Origin: CAYHCE01 sp964355015
GTDB lineage: Bacteria; Cyanobacteriota; Cyanobacteriia; PCC-6307; Cyanobiaceae
Length of the DNA stretch: 36,259 nucleotides
Assembly (NCBI GenBank): GCA_964355015.1
Contig: CAYHCE010000033.1
Coordinates: 1 to 36,259 of the forward strand
Direction of reading: 5' to 3'
The translations under genes were made by a program, and so were the position numbers. The notes beneath the pieces are model-generated. The model ran no database searches. It was not told the DNA's origin and was given only the letters and a program-made list of their open reading frames with translations. Each line of letters begins with the position of its first letter. The first letter of the stretch is position 1. Shown here one piece after another: positions 14,367 through 23,243 of this stretch.

Positions 14367-15506
14367 TCAGCCCCCCGGCACCTGCTCGCGCCGCAGGGCC
14401 CGCAGGATGCGGGCGTTGCCACGCCGGTCCTGCAGACCGATCCGCAGCCAGTGCTCGCCCAGCCCCTCGAACGATCGGCAGTCGCGCAGCAACACGCGCT
14501 GGTTCTGCTCCAGGCGGCGACGCAGCTCCACCAGGGGCTGCTCGCCCCGCACCAGCAGGAAGTTGGCGGACGAGGCCAGCGGCGTGAGCCCGGGCCGCTC
14601 GGCCAGCCTGCGCTGAAACCAGGGCCCCTCACGGGCGACCCAGGCCTGCACGCGTTCCTGCCAGCGGCGGTCCCCCACCACCGCCTCACCCACGGCGGCC
14701 GCCAGACCGTTCACCGGCCAGGGATCGCGCCAGGCGGCCCAGCGCCGCAGACGGGCGGGATCGGCCAGGGCGTACCCGAGCCGCAGGCCGGCGATCGATA
14801 CCAGTTTGGTGAGGCTCCGGATCACCACCAGCTGGGGGTGATCCGCCAGCAGGGGGATGAGGGAGTGGGCCTCGCCGCCGGGCACCAGGGGCAGGAAGGC
14901 CTCATCGACGATCACCAGGACGAAGCGCCCCAGCAGGGACTCCAGGGAGCGGCGGCTCCAGAGCTGGCCCGTCGGGTTGTGGGGATTGGTGATCCACAGC
15001 ACCCGTCCGGCCAGGGCTGGCTCGGGGCAGGGGAATGCGGCGGCGGGGGCCAGGCCCTGCCCGCTGCCTCCGTCGCCGGGCAGGGGGAGTGGCAGCGGCA
15101 GGCGTTCCCCACCCCAGCAGGCCAGGGCCCGGCCGTAGTCGGCGAAGCCGGGGATGGGCAGCAGACTGGGGCCGGCGGCGGCGGCGTCGCGGGCGGCCCA
15201 GGTGAACAGCTCGGCGGCGCCATTACCCGGCAGGACCGCGTTGGGGTCGAGGCCATGGCGGGTGGCGATGGCGGCCCGCAGACGGGCCTGGCCGCGATCG
15301 GGGTAGTCGCGCAGGGGCGAAGGCCGACCGGCGGGCGTCCGCAGCACCGCCGCCAGCAGCCGGCGCACCGAGGCAGGGGGGCCGAACGGCACCAGCGAGG
15401 CGCTGGCATCGAGCAGGCTGCCGGGCCGGCAGCCCAGCCGCCGGGCGGTCTCCTCGAGGTTTCCGCCATGGCGCTGGTCTTCAGCCGGACGCGGCTCCGC
15501 CTCCAT
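14367..15506 (-). CDS. PLP aminotransferase, probable threonine-phosphate decarboxylase (CobC/CobD-type)
   Basis: A fold-type I PLP enzyme of the histidinol-phosphate aminotransferase family. The N-terminal HGGNLEETARRLG (13-25) is the hallmark of the cobalamin branch (L-threonine-O-3-phosphate decarboxylase), which makes the aminopropanol arm of (pseudo)cobalamin. NPHNPTGQ (174-181), DEAF (201-204) and SLTKLVSIAGLRLGY (231-245, PLP Lys K234) form the active site; SSANFLLVRG and LRIGLQD are C-terminal contacts. 379 residues from ATG 15506. An ATG at 15542 is possible but would overlap the divergent moxR start. Histidinol-phosphate aminotransferase is the alternative, made less likely by HGGN. 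Confidence 0.85.
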   Translation of the reverse strand: MEAEPRPAEDQRHGGNLEETARRLGCRPGSLLDASASLVPFGPPASVRRLLAAVLRTPAGRPSPLRDYPDRGQARLRAAIATRHGLDPNAVLPGNGAAELFTWAARDAAAAGPSLLPIPGFADYGRALACWGGERLPLPLPLPGDGGSGQGLAPAAAFPCPEPALAGRVLWITNPHNPTGQLWSRRSLESLLGRFVLVIVDEAFLPLVPGGEAHSLIPLLADHPQLVVIRSLTKLVSIAGLRLGYALADPARLRRWAAWRDPWPVNGLAAAVGEAVVGDRRWQERVQAWVAREGPWFQRRLAERPGLTPLASSANFLLVRGEQPLVELRRRLEQNQRVLLRDCRSFEGLGEHWLRIGLQDRRGNARILRALRREQVPGG

Positions 15507-15540
15507 CCCCTCTCCTGCCGGACCCCTAGCCTGAGGCCCC

Positions 15541-16458
15541 ATGCCACCCACCGTGGACCAGCCAGGGACTCCGCAGCGGGTGGTGAACGAGATCGGCCGG
15601 GTGCTGCTCGGCAAGGAACGGCAGGTGCGGCTTGCTGTCTGCTGCCTGCTGGCCCGCGGCCATCTGCTGATCGAAGATCTGCCCGGCATGGGCAAGACCA
15701 CCCTGGCCGAAGCCCTGGCCCGCGCCTTCGGGCTCGGCTTCAAGCGGGTGCACTTCACCAGCGATCTGCTGCCGGCCGACCTCACCGGCATCGGCGTGCT
15801 GGAACCAGGCAGCGGCCGGTTCGTCTTCCAGGCCGGTCCCCTGTTCAGCCAGGTGCTGCTGGCCGACGAGATCAACCGGGCCAGTCCCCGCACCCAGAGC
15901 GCCCTGCTGGAGGCGATGGGCAGCGGCCGGGTGAGCGTGGACGGCACCAGCCATTCCCTGCCGCGGCCGTTCTGCGTGATCGCCACCCAGAACGGGCTCG
16001 ATCAGACCGGTACCGCCCCGCTGCCTGAATCCCAGCTGGATCGATTCCTGATGCGGCTGACGCTGGGCTTTCCGGCCCGGCAGGCCGAGCTGGCTCTGCT
16101 GGCCGGCGAAGGGCGGCAGGCAGAGGCGATCGAGCCCGTGCTCACCCCGCTCGAGCTGCTGGCTCTGCAGGAACGCGCCGCCCGCCAGCCTGCCGAGCCG
16201 GCCCTGCTGGCGTTCGTGCTGGACCTGGTGGACCTGAGCCGCCAGCCTGGATTCGGAGCCGCGCCGCTCTCGCCTCGGGCGGCCCAGGCCCTGCTGGCGG
16301 CGGCGAAGGCCTGGTCCCTGCTGGAGAACCGGGCGTATGTGATTCCCGCCGATGTGCGGGCGGTACTGCCGGCCGTGGTGGAGCACCGGCTCGACGGCGG
16401 CGAAACGGGGGAAAGCCACAGCGGGCGGCTGCTGGCCGGAGTCGATGGGCTCCGCTGA
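15541..16458 (+). CDS. MoxR-family AAA+ ATPase
   Basis: 305 residues. Walker A is LPGMGKTTLAEAL (47-59), Walker B VLLADEINRAS, the sensor-1 region VIATQNGLDQTGTAPLPES and the sensor/arginine region LDRFLMRLTLGFP. MoxR ATPases act as chaperones, usually for a neighbouring VWA or DUF58 protein. It is first in a three-gene run: its last 14 bases overlap the DUF58 start. It starts 34 bp from the divergent aminotransferase gene, so the two share a very short control region. Confidence 0.95.
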   Translation: MPPTVDQPGTPQRVVNEIGRVLLGKERQVRLAVCCLLARGHLLIEDLPGMGKTTLAEALARAFGLGFKRVHFTSDLLPADLTGIGVLEPGSGRFVFQAGPLFSQVLLADEINRASPRTQSALLEAMGSGRVSVDGTSHSLPRPFCVIATQNGLDQTGTAPLPESQLDRFLMRLTLGFPARQAELALLAGEGRQAEAIEPVLTPLELLALQERAARQPAEPALLAFVLDLVDLSRQPGFGAAPLSPRAAQALLAAAKAWSLLENRAYVIPADVRAVLPAVVEHRLDGGETGESHSGRLLAGVDGLR

Positions 16459-17395
16459 GCTGTTCCCGTCCGCGGCTGGCGAGCGGTTGCGGCTTGAGCT
16501 GCGCCGGATCTACATCGTCCCCACCGGCTTCGGCTGGCTGTGGCTGGGCGGGGCGGGGCTGCTGCAGGTGGTGGGGATCCAGCTGCAGAGCAACGGGCCC
16601 CTGCTGATGTCCTTCCTGCTGCTGGGGCTGTTCCTGCTCACGCTCCATCTCACGGCCTTCAACCTGCAGGGCCTGGAGCTGGCCTGCGGCGAGCCGGCAG
16701 CGGGATTCGCCGGCAGCCCCCTGCCCTACCCCGTGTGGCTGGCGAGCGACTGCCGGCGCTTCCAGCTGGAGCTGGAGTTTCGTGGCGATGGGCGTGGCTT
16801 CGGTCTCTTCCAGGGGAGGGGAAACGCGCCGGGCCGCACGGTCGAGCCCGGCCGCCAGCTGCTCGCCGTGGCCTGGACTCCAGGGCAGCGGGGACTGCAG
16901 CGGCCGGGCCGGCTGCGGCTCCGCTCCAGCGCGCCGCTGGGGCTGTTCCGCTGCTGGAGCGTCTGGAAGCCGGGGGTGGCTCAGCTGATCTACCCGGCCC
17001 GGCGGCAAGGGCCGGTGCTGGAGCGGCCCGCCGGAACCGAGCAGCCCCTCGCCGGCGGCGGCGAAGCGACCGGTGCAGCCGGCGAGGAGGACTGGTGCGA
17101 CCTGCGCCCTTACCGGCCCGGGGAAGGAGCCAGCCGGCTGGACTGGAAGACCCTCGCCCGGGGACGGGGCGCCCACAGCAAGACGTTCGCCACACGCCCT
17201 CCCGTCGACCGGCTGCTGGCGCCGGCCCCCGGCCTGCCGCGGGAACAGGCCTTGGAGCATCTCTGCGAGCGGATCTGGACCCTCAGCGCCGCCGGCGAAG
17301 CCTTCGGGCTGCTGCTGGCGGAGCAGACGATCCCGCCGGGGACGGGCTCCCGCCACCGGGACCGCTGCCTCCTCGCCCTCGCTCTGGCGCCATGA
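16445..17395 (+). CDS. DUF58 (VWA-like) membrane protein
   Basis: 316 residues from ATG 16445. Two hydrophobic segments near the N-terminus (GFGWLWLGGAGLLQVVGI and LLMSFLLLGLFLLTLHL) anchor it to the membrane. The DUF58 signature is DLRPYRPGEGASRLDWKTLA (with the preceding EDW and following RGR), equivalent to the R-x-Y-x-x-G-D-x-x-x-x-I-x-W motif. A shortened DUF58 C-terminal domain follows. It is the usual partner of MoxR and of a transglutaminase. Its TGA overlaps the next ATG (ATGA). Confidence 0.9.
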   Translation: MGSAELFPSAAGERLRLELRRIYIVPTGFGWLWLGGAGLLQVVGIQLQSNGPLLMSFLLLGLFLLTLHLTAFNLQGLELACGEPAAGFAGSPLPYPVWLASDCRRFQLELEFRGDGRGFGLFQGRGNAPGRTVEPGRQLLAVAWTPGQRGLQRPGRLRLRSSAPLGLFRCWSVWKPGVAQLIYPARRQGPVLERPAGTEQPLAGGGEATGAAGEEDWCDLRPYRPGEGASRLDWKTLARGRGAHSKTFATRPPVDRLLAPAPGLPREQALEHLCERIWTLSAAGEAFGLLLAEQTIPPGTGSRHRDRCLLALALAP

Positions 17396-19275
17396 GTCAG
17401 GCCCACCCGGACCCCAGGGGGCAGGTCCGACGACTGCAGTGGCTGACGCTGGGGCTGCTGGCCCTGCAGCTGCCCGGCATCGACACAGGCATGCCCCTGA
17501 GCTGGGCCGGGATCGTCCTGGTGGTGCTCACTGGCCTGAAGCTGCGGGAGGCGCGCCGACGGGACGAGTTTCGGCTCACCTGCCTGCTGCTGCTGGTGGC
17601 CACGGGGGTACTGGCAGCCCTGCTGCCCGGACTGGGTCCGAGCCTGCTGCAGGGCCTGGGCACCCTGCTCGCGCTTGGGGGCCTGCTGGCGCTCGAACTC
17701 GGCGAGAGCGTGCGGGCCCGGGAGCTGCTGGGCCGAAGCCTGCGGCTGCTGGCGGCAGTGCTGCCGCTGGTGCTGGTGCTGTTCCTGCTGGTGCCCCGAC
17801 TGGGGCCGATCTGGGAGGTGCCCCTGGGCCGCACCGCCCGCACCGGGCTCAGCGACCGGATCGAACCGGGGGCGATCACCGACCTGGTGGCGAGCGACGA
17901 GCCGGCGGTGCGGATCGACTTCGCCGCGGCTCCCCCACCGGCGGCGGCGGAGCGCTACTGGAGGGTGCTGACCCTGGAGCGCTTCGATGGTCGGCGCTGG
18001 GAGGCGGACCGACCGCAGGAGATCTCCAGCGCGGCCCGGCCGGCGACGGCGCCGGCTCCGGTCGGCCGGCCCGGGGATCCCAGCCGGGTGCAGGTCTGGC
18101 TGGCGGAACCATCGAGGCTGCCGCTCCTTCCCTGGAGCGGCCGCGGCCTGCCCCTAGATCCGTCGCTGACGGTGCTTGACTCCGGCGAACTGCGCAACGA
18201 CCGGCCTGCGATCGAACGCCGGGGCTACGCCCTCGGCGCCACCGACCGTCCGGCTGCCTGGGAACGTCTGTCACCGCGACCGGTGGCCCTGGCCTACCCC
18301 CGTGGCGCCAACCCCAGGCTGGAGAACCTCGCTGCCGGCTGGGCCGCTCAGGGGTTCAGTCCGGGGCAGCGGCTGGAGGTGGCGGAGAACTGGTTCCGGC
18401 AGCAACCCTTCCGGTACACCACCCGACCCGGCACCCTGCCGCGGCAGGCCGCTCTCGATGCCTTCCTGTTCGAGACCCATAGCGGCTTCTGCGAGCACTA
18501 CGCGGCGGCCTTCACAGCCCTGATGCGGGCGACGGGCGTGCCGGCCCGGGTGGTGGCCGGCTATCAGGGGGGCGAATGGGTCCCCCAACTGGGTGGGGGC
18601 GGCTACCTGGACGTGCGCCAGAGCGACGCCCACGCCTGGAGCGAGGTCTGGCTGGAGGGTGGCTGGCGGCGGGTGGATCCCTCCGCCTGGGTCTCCCCCG
18701 AGCGGATCAACGACGGGGTGGGAACCACTTCGGCGCGGCGTTCCCGCCAGGCGGCTGCCTGGGGTTGGCTGACCCGGCAGTGGCGGGGGCTGGATCTGCG
18801 CTGGACCCGCTGGCTGCTGGCCTTCGACAGACAGGCTCAGGCGAGCCTGCTGGAGCGTCTGCTGGGCCGTCGGCGCGACGCCGCGGGGATCCTGCTGCTG
18901 GCCGGCGTGGCGCTCAGCCTGGCCATGGTGCTGCCGCTGCTGCGCTGGAGCCAGCAACGCTCCGCCGGCGACCCGTTGCGGCAGGAACTGGAGCGCTGCC
19001 TGAGGCTGTTGCAACGAGTGGGGCTCGAGCCAGGGCCCGGGGAAGACCTCGGCCGCTTCTGTGCCAGGGCCGGCCAGCAGCGACCGGAGCTGCGCTCCGT
19101 TCTCCAGTCCCTCGCCGGCCTGTACCTGCAACTGCGGTTCGCCCCCGGCCTCTCTCCCCGGGAAAGACGGACCGGATGGGCCACCCTCTCCAGTCTGCGG
19201 CGCCGGTTGCAGCAGCAGCTGAGACGGTGTTCCTTGCCGCATCGACGCTTCGACAGCACGACCGTTCACCGGTAG
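17392..19275 (+). CDS. TgpA-like membrane transglutaminase (DUF3488 + transglutaminase core)
   Basis: 627 residues from ATG 17392, which overlaps the DUF58 stop. The N-terminal third is membrane-embedded with several hydrophobic segments (e.g. LTLGLLALQLPGI, LTCLLLLVATGVLAALLPG, LLAAVLPLVLVLFLLVPRLG), the DUF3488 region. The periplasmic transglutaminase core carries the triad C367 (HSGFCEHYAAAF), H414 (SDAHAWSEVW) and D429 (RVDPSAW). Another membrane span (GILLLAGVALSLAMVLPLL) and a cytoplasmic DUF4129-like tail follow. TgpA-type proteins with MoxR and DUF58 act in cell-envelope processing; the substrate is unknown. Confidence 0.92.
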   Translation: MSQAHPDPRGQVRRLQWLTLGLLALQLPGIDTGMPLSWAGIVLVVLTGLKLREARRRDEFRLTCLLLLVATGVLAALLPGLGPSLLQGLGTLLALGGLLALELGESVRARELLGRSLRLLAAVLPLVLVLFLLVPRLGPIWEVPLGRTARTGLSDRIEPGAITDLVASDEPAVRIDFAAAPPPAAAERYWRVLTLERFDGRRWEADRPQEISSAARPATAPAPVGRPGDPSRVQVWLAEPSRLPLLPWSGRGLPLDPSLTVLDSGELRNDRPAIERRGYALGATDRPAAWERLSPRPVALAYPRGANPRLENLAAGWAAQGFSPGQRLEVAENWFRQQPFRYTTRPGTLPRQAALDAFLFETHSGFCEHYAAAFTALMRATGVPARVVAGYQGGEWVPQLGGGGYLDVRQSDAHAWSEVWLEGGWRRVDPSAWVSPERINDGVGTTSARRSRQAAAWGWLTRQWRGLDLRWTRWLLAFDRQAQASLLERLLGRRRDAAGILLLAGVALSLAMVLPLLRWSQQRSAGDPLRQELERCLRLLQRVGLEPGPGEDLGRFCARAGQQRPELRSVLQSLAGLYLQLRFAPGLSPRERRTGWATLSSLRRRLQQQLRRCSLPHRRFDSTTVHR

Positions 19276-19303
19276 AACGACCCCACAGCGGACTCCACCC
19301 ACC

Positions 19304-20161
19304 GTGTCCCACCTCAACAACCACCGCTCCCGGCAGAGCGGATCCCGGCAGATCCGCAGGGCTCTGGGCCTCAGCCTGGGACTGGCCTGGGGCCTGGTGC
19401 TTCTGCCGCCGGCGGGGCAGGCGGTCAGGGCCAGCACCCTGCAGCCGCTGATCCAGTTGCTGGAAACGAAGCGCTGCGAAGGCTGCCAGCTCACCGATGC
19501 GGATCTGGCAGGCGCCGACCTGCGCGACGGCGATCTGCGCGGCGCGCAGTTGCGGCGGGCCAATCTGAGCCGCGCCGTGCTCGATGGGGCACGGCTGAGC
19601 GGGGCCGATCTCGGTTTCACCAGCCTGCTCGGGGCCTCCCTGCGCGGGGCCGACCTGCGCGGCGCCCGCCTGGAGGGCACCGATCTGCGCCAGGCCGACC
19701 TGAGCGGCGCCAAGCTCGATCCCGGGGCCCTCGCCGCCGCCCACTGGCAGGGAGCCACGGGCATCGATGCTTCCCAGCAGAGTTACGGCGAACTGCACAA
19801 CGCCGGCGTGGACGCCAGCCGGCAGGGGCACTACCCGCAGGCAGAGCAGTACTTCAGCGACGCGATCCGCAGGCAGCCCGATGCGGCGATCAGCTGGGTG
19901 GCCCGGGGCATCACCAGAAGCGAACAGGGCAAGACCCAGCTGGCCGCCCAGGATTTCACCTACGCCGCCAGCCTCTACGAGCGGGGGGGTGAGCTTGACA
20001 CCACCGCCCAGCTCAGGGACGCCTCCAGGAAGCTGCTGGCCGCCGGCAAGAAGCCACAGGGGGGCAATGGCCTGGGCACCCAGCTGATGGGAGGGGCCAT
20101 GGCGGCGTTCCAGTTCCTGGCACCGATCGCCGCCAAGGCCCTGATCCCGATGGGGATCTGA
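19304..20161 (+). CDS. Exported pentapeptide-repeat protein with TPR-like tail
   Basis: 285 residues from GTG 19304. There is a signal peptide (LGLSLGLAWGLVLLPPAGQA), then LETKRCEGCQLTDADLAGAD, the C-x-x-C-x-L start common in exported cyanobacterial pentapeptide proteins. About 17 A-D/N-L-x-x repeats follow (roughly residues 63-145: ADLRDGDLRGAQLRRANLSR and similar), forming a right-handed quadrilateral beta helix. Residues about 165-240 (LHNAGVDASRQGHYPQAEQY and DAAISWVARGITRSEQGKT) look like two TPR units. The C-terminus is hydrophobic (MAAFQFLAPIAAKALIPMGI). It follows the transglutaminase gene by 28 bp, so a shared transcript and an envelope role are plausible. Confidence 0.85.
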   Translation: MSHLNNHRSRQSGSRQIRRALGLSLGLAWGLVLLPPAGQAVRASTLQPLIQLLETKRCEGCQLTDADLAGADLRDGDLRGAQLRRANLSRAVLDGARLSGADLGFTSLLGASLRGADLRGARLEGTDLRQADLSGAKLDPGALAAAHWQGATGIDASQQSYGELHNAGVDASRQGHYPQAEQYFSDAIRRQPDAAISWVARGITRSEQGKTQLAAQDFTYAASLYERGGELDTTAQLRDASRKLLAAGKKPQGGNGLGTQLMGGAMAAFQFLAPIAAKALIPMGI

Positions 20162-20174
20162 GCTGGGGGACGGA

Positions 20175-22496
20175 TCACTGGGGAGCGCTGAAGAACTGTC
20201 GGGCCTCCTGTGAGGAAGGCCGGTAGCCGTAGCCGAAGGTCCCTCCTTCGTCGTCGTTGACGATACGGGGCGTGACCATGATCACCAGCTCGCGCTTCTC
20301 GCGGTTGTTCGTGGAAGCGCGGAAGAACTGACCCACCAGGGGAAGATCGCCGAGGATCGGCCACTTCGAAACCTCCGCCACGTCGAAGTCGGAGATGACG
20401 CCGGTGAGGATCAGGGTCTGACCTTCACGGACCCGCAGGGCGCCCGTGTCGAGACGCCGCACACTCAGCACGCTGATCCTGTTGGTGCAACCTCCACTGA
20501 ACGGAATTTCATCGGTGACGGCGGAGATGTTGGGGGAAAGGGAGAAGGTGATGAAGCCGTTGTCGTCGATCTTCTCGACCCGGGCCCCCAGCACCAGGCC
20601 CGCCGTGGAGAGCTCCAGCTCACACTGACTGCCGCCGTTCTCCTGCTGGGTCACCGTCACGTTGGTCACCACGTTGGTGCCGACCCGCACCGTTGCCTCG
20701 TTGGCACGGCTGCGACCGATCGGGGAATCGATCGTGTAGGCGTCGAGACCCTGGTTGGTCCTGTCGCCGGATCCGCCGCTGTTCCCGGAATCTGAACGCA
20801 GCTGGGAGGGGTTCTCCTGCAGGATCAGGGTGGGACTGGCCAGCAACTTGGTGTTGCGCGAAACGATCTGGGCCTTGACGAAATCGAAGAAGTTATCCTT
20901 TGGATACTGCAGGCTTGGGTTGGCCGTCGGAGTGGCCTGACCGACGACAGTGTTGGCGATGTTGTTGAACGCTGCAGCGGCAGGCGGCAGATTGCGACCG
21001 AAGGCTCCGAGCAGCTGGCCGTTGTCGTTGACGATGAAGTTGTTGCCCCAGCGGAAAGCGAAGCTGTTGGCGATATCCTGGCTATTCTCGAGATTCACGT
21101 CCAGGATCTTCACGGCCAGGGCCACCTGGCGCTGGCGCAGATCCAGCTGCTTGAGATAGCTCTCCGCGATCGAGACGATCGAAGGATCGCCCACCAGGGT
21201 GATGGTGCCCAGCCGGGAATCGGTGGTGCCGATCAGCCCCAGCAGAGGGCCCTGGCTGGCGCCGAAGGAATTGATCTGGGTGGTGGAGGCGGTCTGAAGC
21301 AGCTGAGGGAAGCCGGCCGGGTTGTTCACGGGCACCGTGGAGGCCTCCAGGGCGGTGGAGGTGGTGACGAAGGTCTTGTTGATCGTGGCCCCGAGGCTGG
21401 CCAGATAATCCGCCGCAGAATTGGCGGACACCTGATTCAGGCGGTAGACCTTCGAGAGCTGGGCGCCGAAGGTCTTGCTGAGCACGTTTGGGCCGGCCAC
21501 GAGCATGTTGCCTTCGACTTTGGCCTGCAGGCCGGCAGCGAGCAGCACCGCGTTCACGGCCCGGGCGTAGTCCTCGTTGCGGAAGGCGATCGACACCGGC
21601 GGAACGCTGACGGGGACCTGACCAGCGCTTCCGGCACTCGGGGCGTTGTCGACGTAGACGAAGCCGTAGCCACCCAGCAGGGAGAGCGCCATCAGCGCAT
21701 CGCGGGCCGGCGCGTTGCGCAGGGTCACGGTCACGGGCGGACCCGTGAGGTTCACGAAGCTGCGGTTGCGCAGCACCATGCTTCCCACCGCCATGTCACC
21801 CAGCGGCGGGGCGGAGGCGCGGGGCTGCAGCGGCGGGGAATAGAAGGGCCGGGGCACCAGGCCGGGGGTGTTCAGGTCGAGGCGACTGCTCTGAAGGGTG
21901 GTACCGGGCGAGGCGGGAAAACTGAGGATGAGGTTGCGACCATCGGCGCTCACCACCGGCCGGCTGACGGCCGACCCGGGGGCTCCGCTCACCTGGATCC
22001 AGTAGCGAGTGTCCGCTCCCTCCAGGCTGACCGTCTGCAGGCCGGCCTCGGGCAGGCTCAGGCGTTGCGGGCCAAGCCGCAACCCGTTGGGACTGGAGAG
22101 CGTCAGCTGCCCTTCCCAGCCTCTGGCATTCGTGAACTGCTGCAGAACGGGGGAGGGGCCGGTGCCCTCGATCACGAGCTCGATCGAGTTCGCCAGGCGG
22201 CGCACTTTCAGCTGCACCGAGCCGGAGCCAGGCGGACGGGCGGAGGAGGAGGAAGCGCCGGCAGCGGTGCCGCCAGCAGGCCCCGGCTGGGCCGCCGGCA
22301 CGGAGCCGGCGGCCGGTTCACGCGGCGCGGCCAGAACGGCCGTGGTCGCAAGCGACCAGGCCAGGGGAAGAAGGGCGGCGGCTGCGGTCTGAGCGATGCG
22401 CTGAGAACCCTTCCTGCCCACGCTGGCCTGTCTTCGCTCCGTCTTCGCGATGGTATCGGCAAGGGGACGACGCATCCAGGGTGAAGGCCAGTTCAT
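20175..22496 (-). CDS. pilQ: Type IV pilus secretin PilQ
   Basis: 773 residues. Signal/membrane segment at about 36-56 (TAAAALLPLAWSLATTAVLA), then a Gly/Ala/Pro linker, an AMIN-like domain (VQLKVRRLANSIELVIEGTG), an STN/N0 domain (VTVTLRNAPARDALMALSLL), and a secretin N1 region. The long C-terminal secretin domain includes VALAVKILDVNLENSQDIAN, VREGQTLILTGVISD, WPILGDLPLVGQFFR and KRELVIMVTPRIV. It forms the outer-membrane pore for pili used in motility or DNA uptake. It is the last gene of the rnhA-pyrD-pilMNOQ run, 6 bp after pilO. Confidence 0.93.
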   Translation of the reverse strand: MNWPSPWMRRPLADTIAKTERRQASVGRKGSQRIAQTAAAALLPLAWSLATTAVLAAPREPAAGSVPAAQPGPAGGTAAGASSSSARPPGSGSVQLKVRRLANSIELVIEGTGPSPVLQQFTNARGWEGQLTLSSPNGLRLGPQRLSLPEAGLQTVSLEGADTRYWIQVSGAPGSAVSRPVVSADGRNLILSFPASPGTTLQSSRLDLNTPGLVPRPFYSPPLQPRASAPPLGDMAVGSMVLRNRSFVNLTGPPVTVTLRNAPARDALMALSLLGGYGFVYVDNAPSAGSAGQVPVSVPPVSIAFRNEDYARAVNAVLLAAGLQAKVEGNMLVAGPNVLSKTFGAQLSKVYRLNQVSANSAADYLASLGATINKTFVTTSTALEASTVPVNNPAGFPQLLQTASTTQINSFGASQGPLLGLIGTTDSRLGTITLVGDPSIVSIAESYLKQLDLRQRQVALAVKILDVNLENSQDIANSFAFRWGNNFIVNDNGQLLGAFGRNLPPAAAAFNNIANTVVGQATPTANPSLQYPKDNFFDFVKAQIVSRNTKLLASPTLILQENPSQLRSDSGNSGGSGDRTNQGLDAYTIDSPIGRSRANEATVRVGTNVVTNVTVTQQENGGSQCELELSTAGLVLGARVEKIDDNGFITFSLSPNISAVTDEIPFSGGCTNRISVLSVRRLDTGALRVREGQTLILTGVISDFDVAEVSKWPILGDLPLVGQFFRASTNNREKRELVIMVTPRIVNDDEGGTFGYGYRPSSQEARQFFSAPQ

Positions 22497-22502
22497 TCGG
22501 AT

Positions 22503-23243
22503 TCAGGATTTCGTGGCGGCGGGCGCCTGGGGTGCCGTGGCTGGAGCGGTGGGGGCAGGAGCTGGAGCCGCCTTGCCGTAGAGCGAGAGATTGAGCTTCA
22601 GAACCACCCGCGGAATGCGTGAAGGTCCGGGCGACGCAGCGCTCCCCTGCCGGGGGGACTCCTGCGTGAGCTCCTCCAGCTCCAGGTTCAGATCGCTCTG
22701 TGCCACCAGCAGGCTCAGCCGCTCCAGTCGCCGCAGAAACACCAGCAGGTTGGGATAGGCCCCACGGACGCTGAGCAGAACCGTGGTCTTGCCCAGCCCG
22801 GGCGCCTCCAGAGGGTCTGGAGGTGGCGGATTCTGGTCCCCCTTGTCAGCGGAGGGCTGCTGGTTGACATCCGCCGTCGTGGGCTCGAACACGTCGAGCC
22901 GAACGCCGCTGGAGGCCGCCTCCCGGTTGAGCTGGGCCAGGAAGGTGCGCAACTCGCCACTGCCGGCGATCAGCTGCAGCAGGCTGGCCTGCTGCTTCTC
23001 CAACGTATCGACCTCCTCGATCTGGCGCAGCCGCTGGGCTCGCAGCAGGGGAAGCCGTTGCTCCATGCCGCGCAGCTCGTCGATCTGCAGCTGATCGCGA
23101 CGGAGCTGGCTCCAGGGCTGGAACACGCCGCCGAGCAGCACGATGCCGGCCAGAACCAACCCACCGGCGATCGGCAGGCCGATCAGCAGGCCGTTGCGAA
23201 GAGCCCCGGAGCGGGGCGTGACGCCCTGCTGGAGATTGGTCAT
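22503..23243 (-). CDS. pilO: Type IV pilus assembly protein PilO
   Basis: 246 residues. One N-terminal membrane span (LLIGLPIAGGLVLAGIVLLG) is followed by a coiled coil (LRRDQLQIDELRGMEQRLPL to LEKQQASLLQLI) and a periplasmic ferredoxin-like domain with SVRGAYPNLLVFLRRLERLS. This architecture matches PilO, the partner of PilN in the alignment complex joining the secretin to the inner membrane. Pro/Ala-rich C-terminal tail (APAPAPTAPATAPQAPAA). The start ATG overlaps the pilN stop (ATGA). Confidence 0.85.
   Translation of the reverse strand: MTNLQQGVTPRSGALRNGLLIGLPIAGGLVLAGIVLLGGVFQPWSQLRRDQLQIDELRGMEQRLPLLRAQRLRQIEEVDTLEKQQASLLQLIAGSGELRTFLAQLNREAASSGVRLDVFEPTTADVNQQPSADKGDQNPPPPDPLEAPGLGKTTVLLSVRGAYPNLLVFLRRLERLSLLVAQSDLNLELEELTQESPRQGSAASPGPSRIPRVVLKLNLSLYGKAAPAPAPTAPATAPQAPAATKS

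Noticed and set aside
13602..16028. An 808-codon plus-strand frame over murG, the aminotransferase gene and moxR
   Set aside because: Three recognised genes cover it in other frames; the translation is Gly/Arg/Ala/Pro-rich and featureless.
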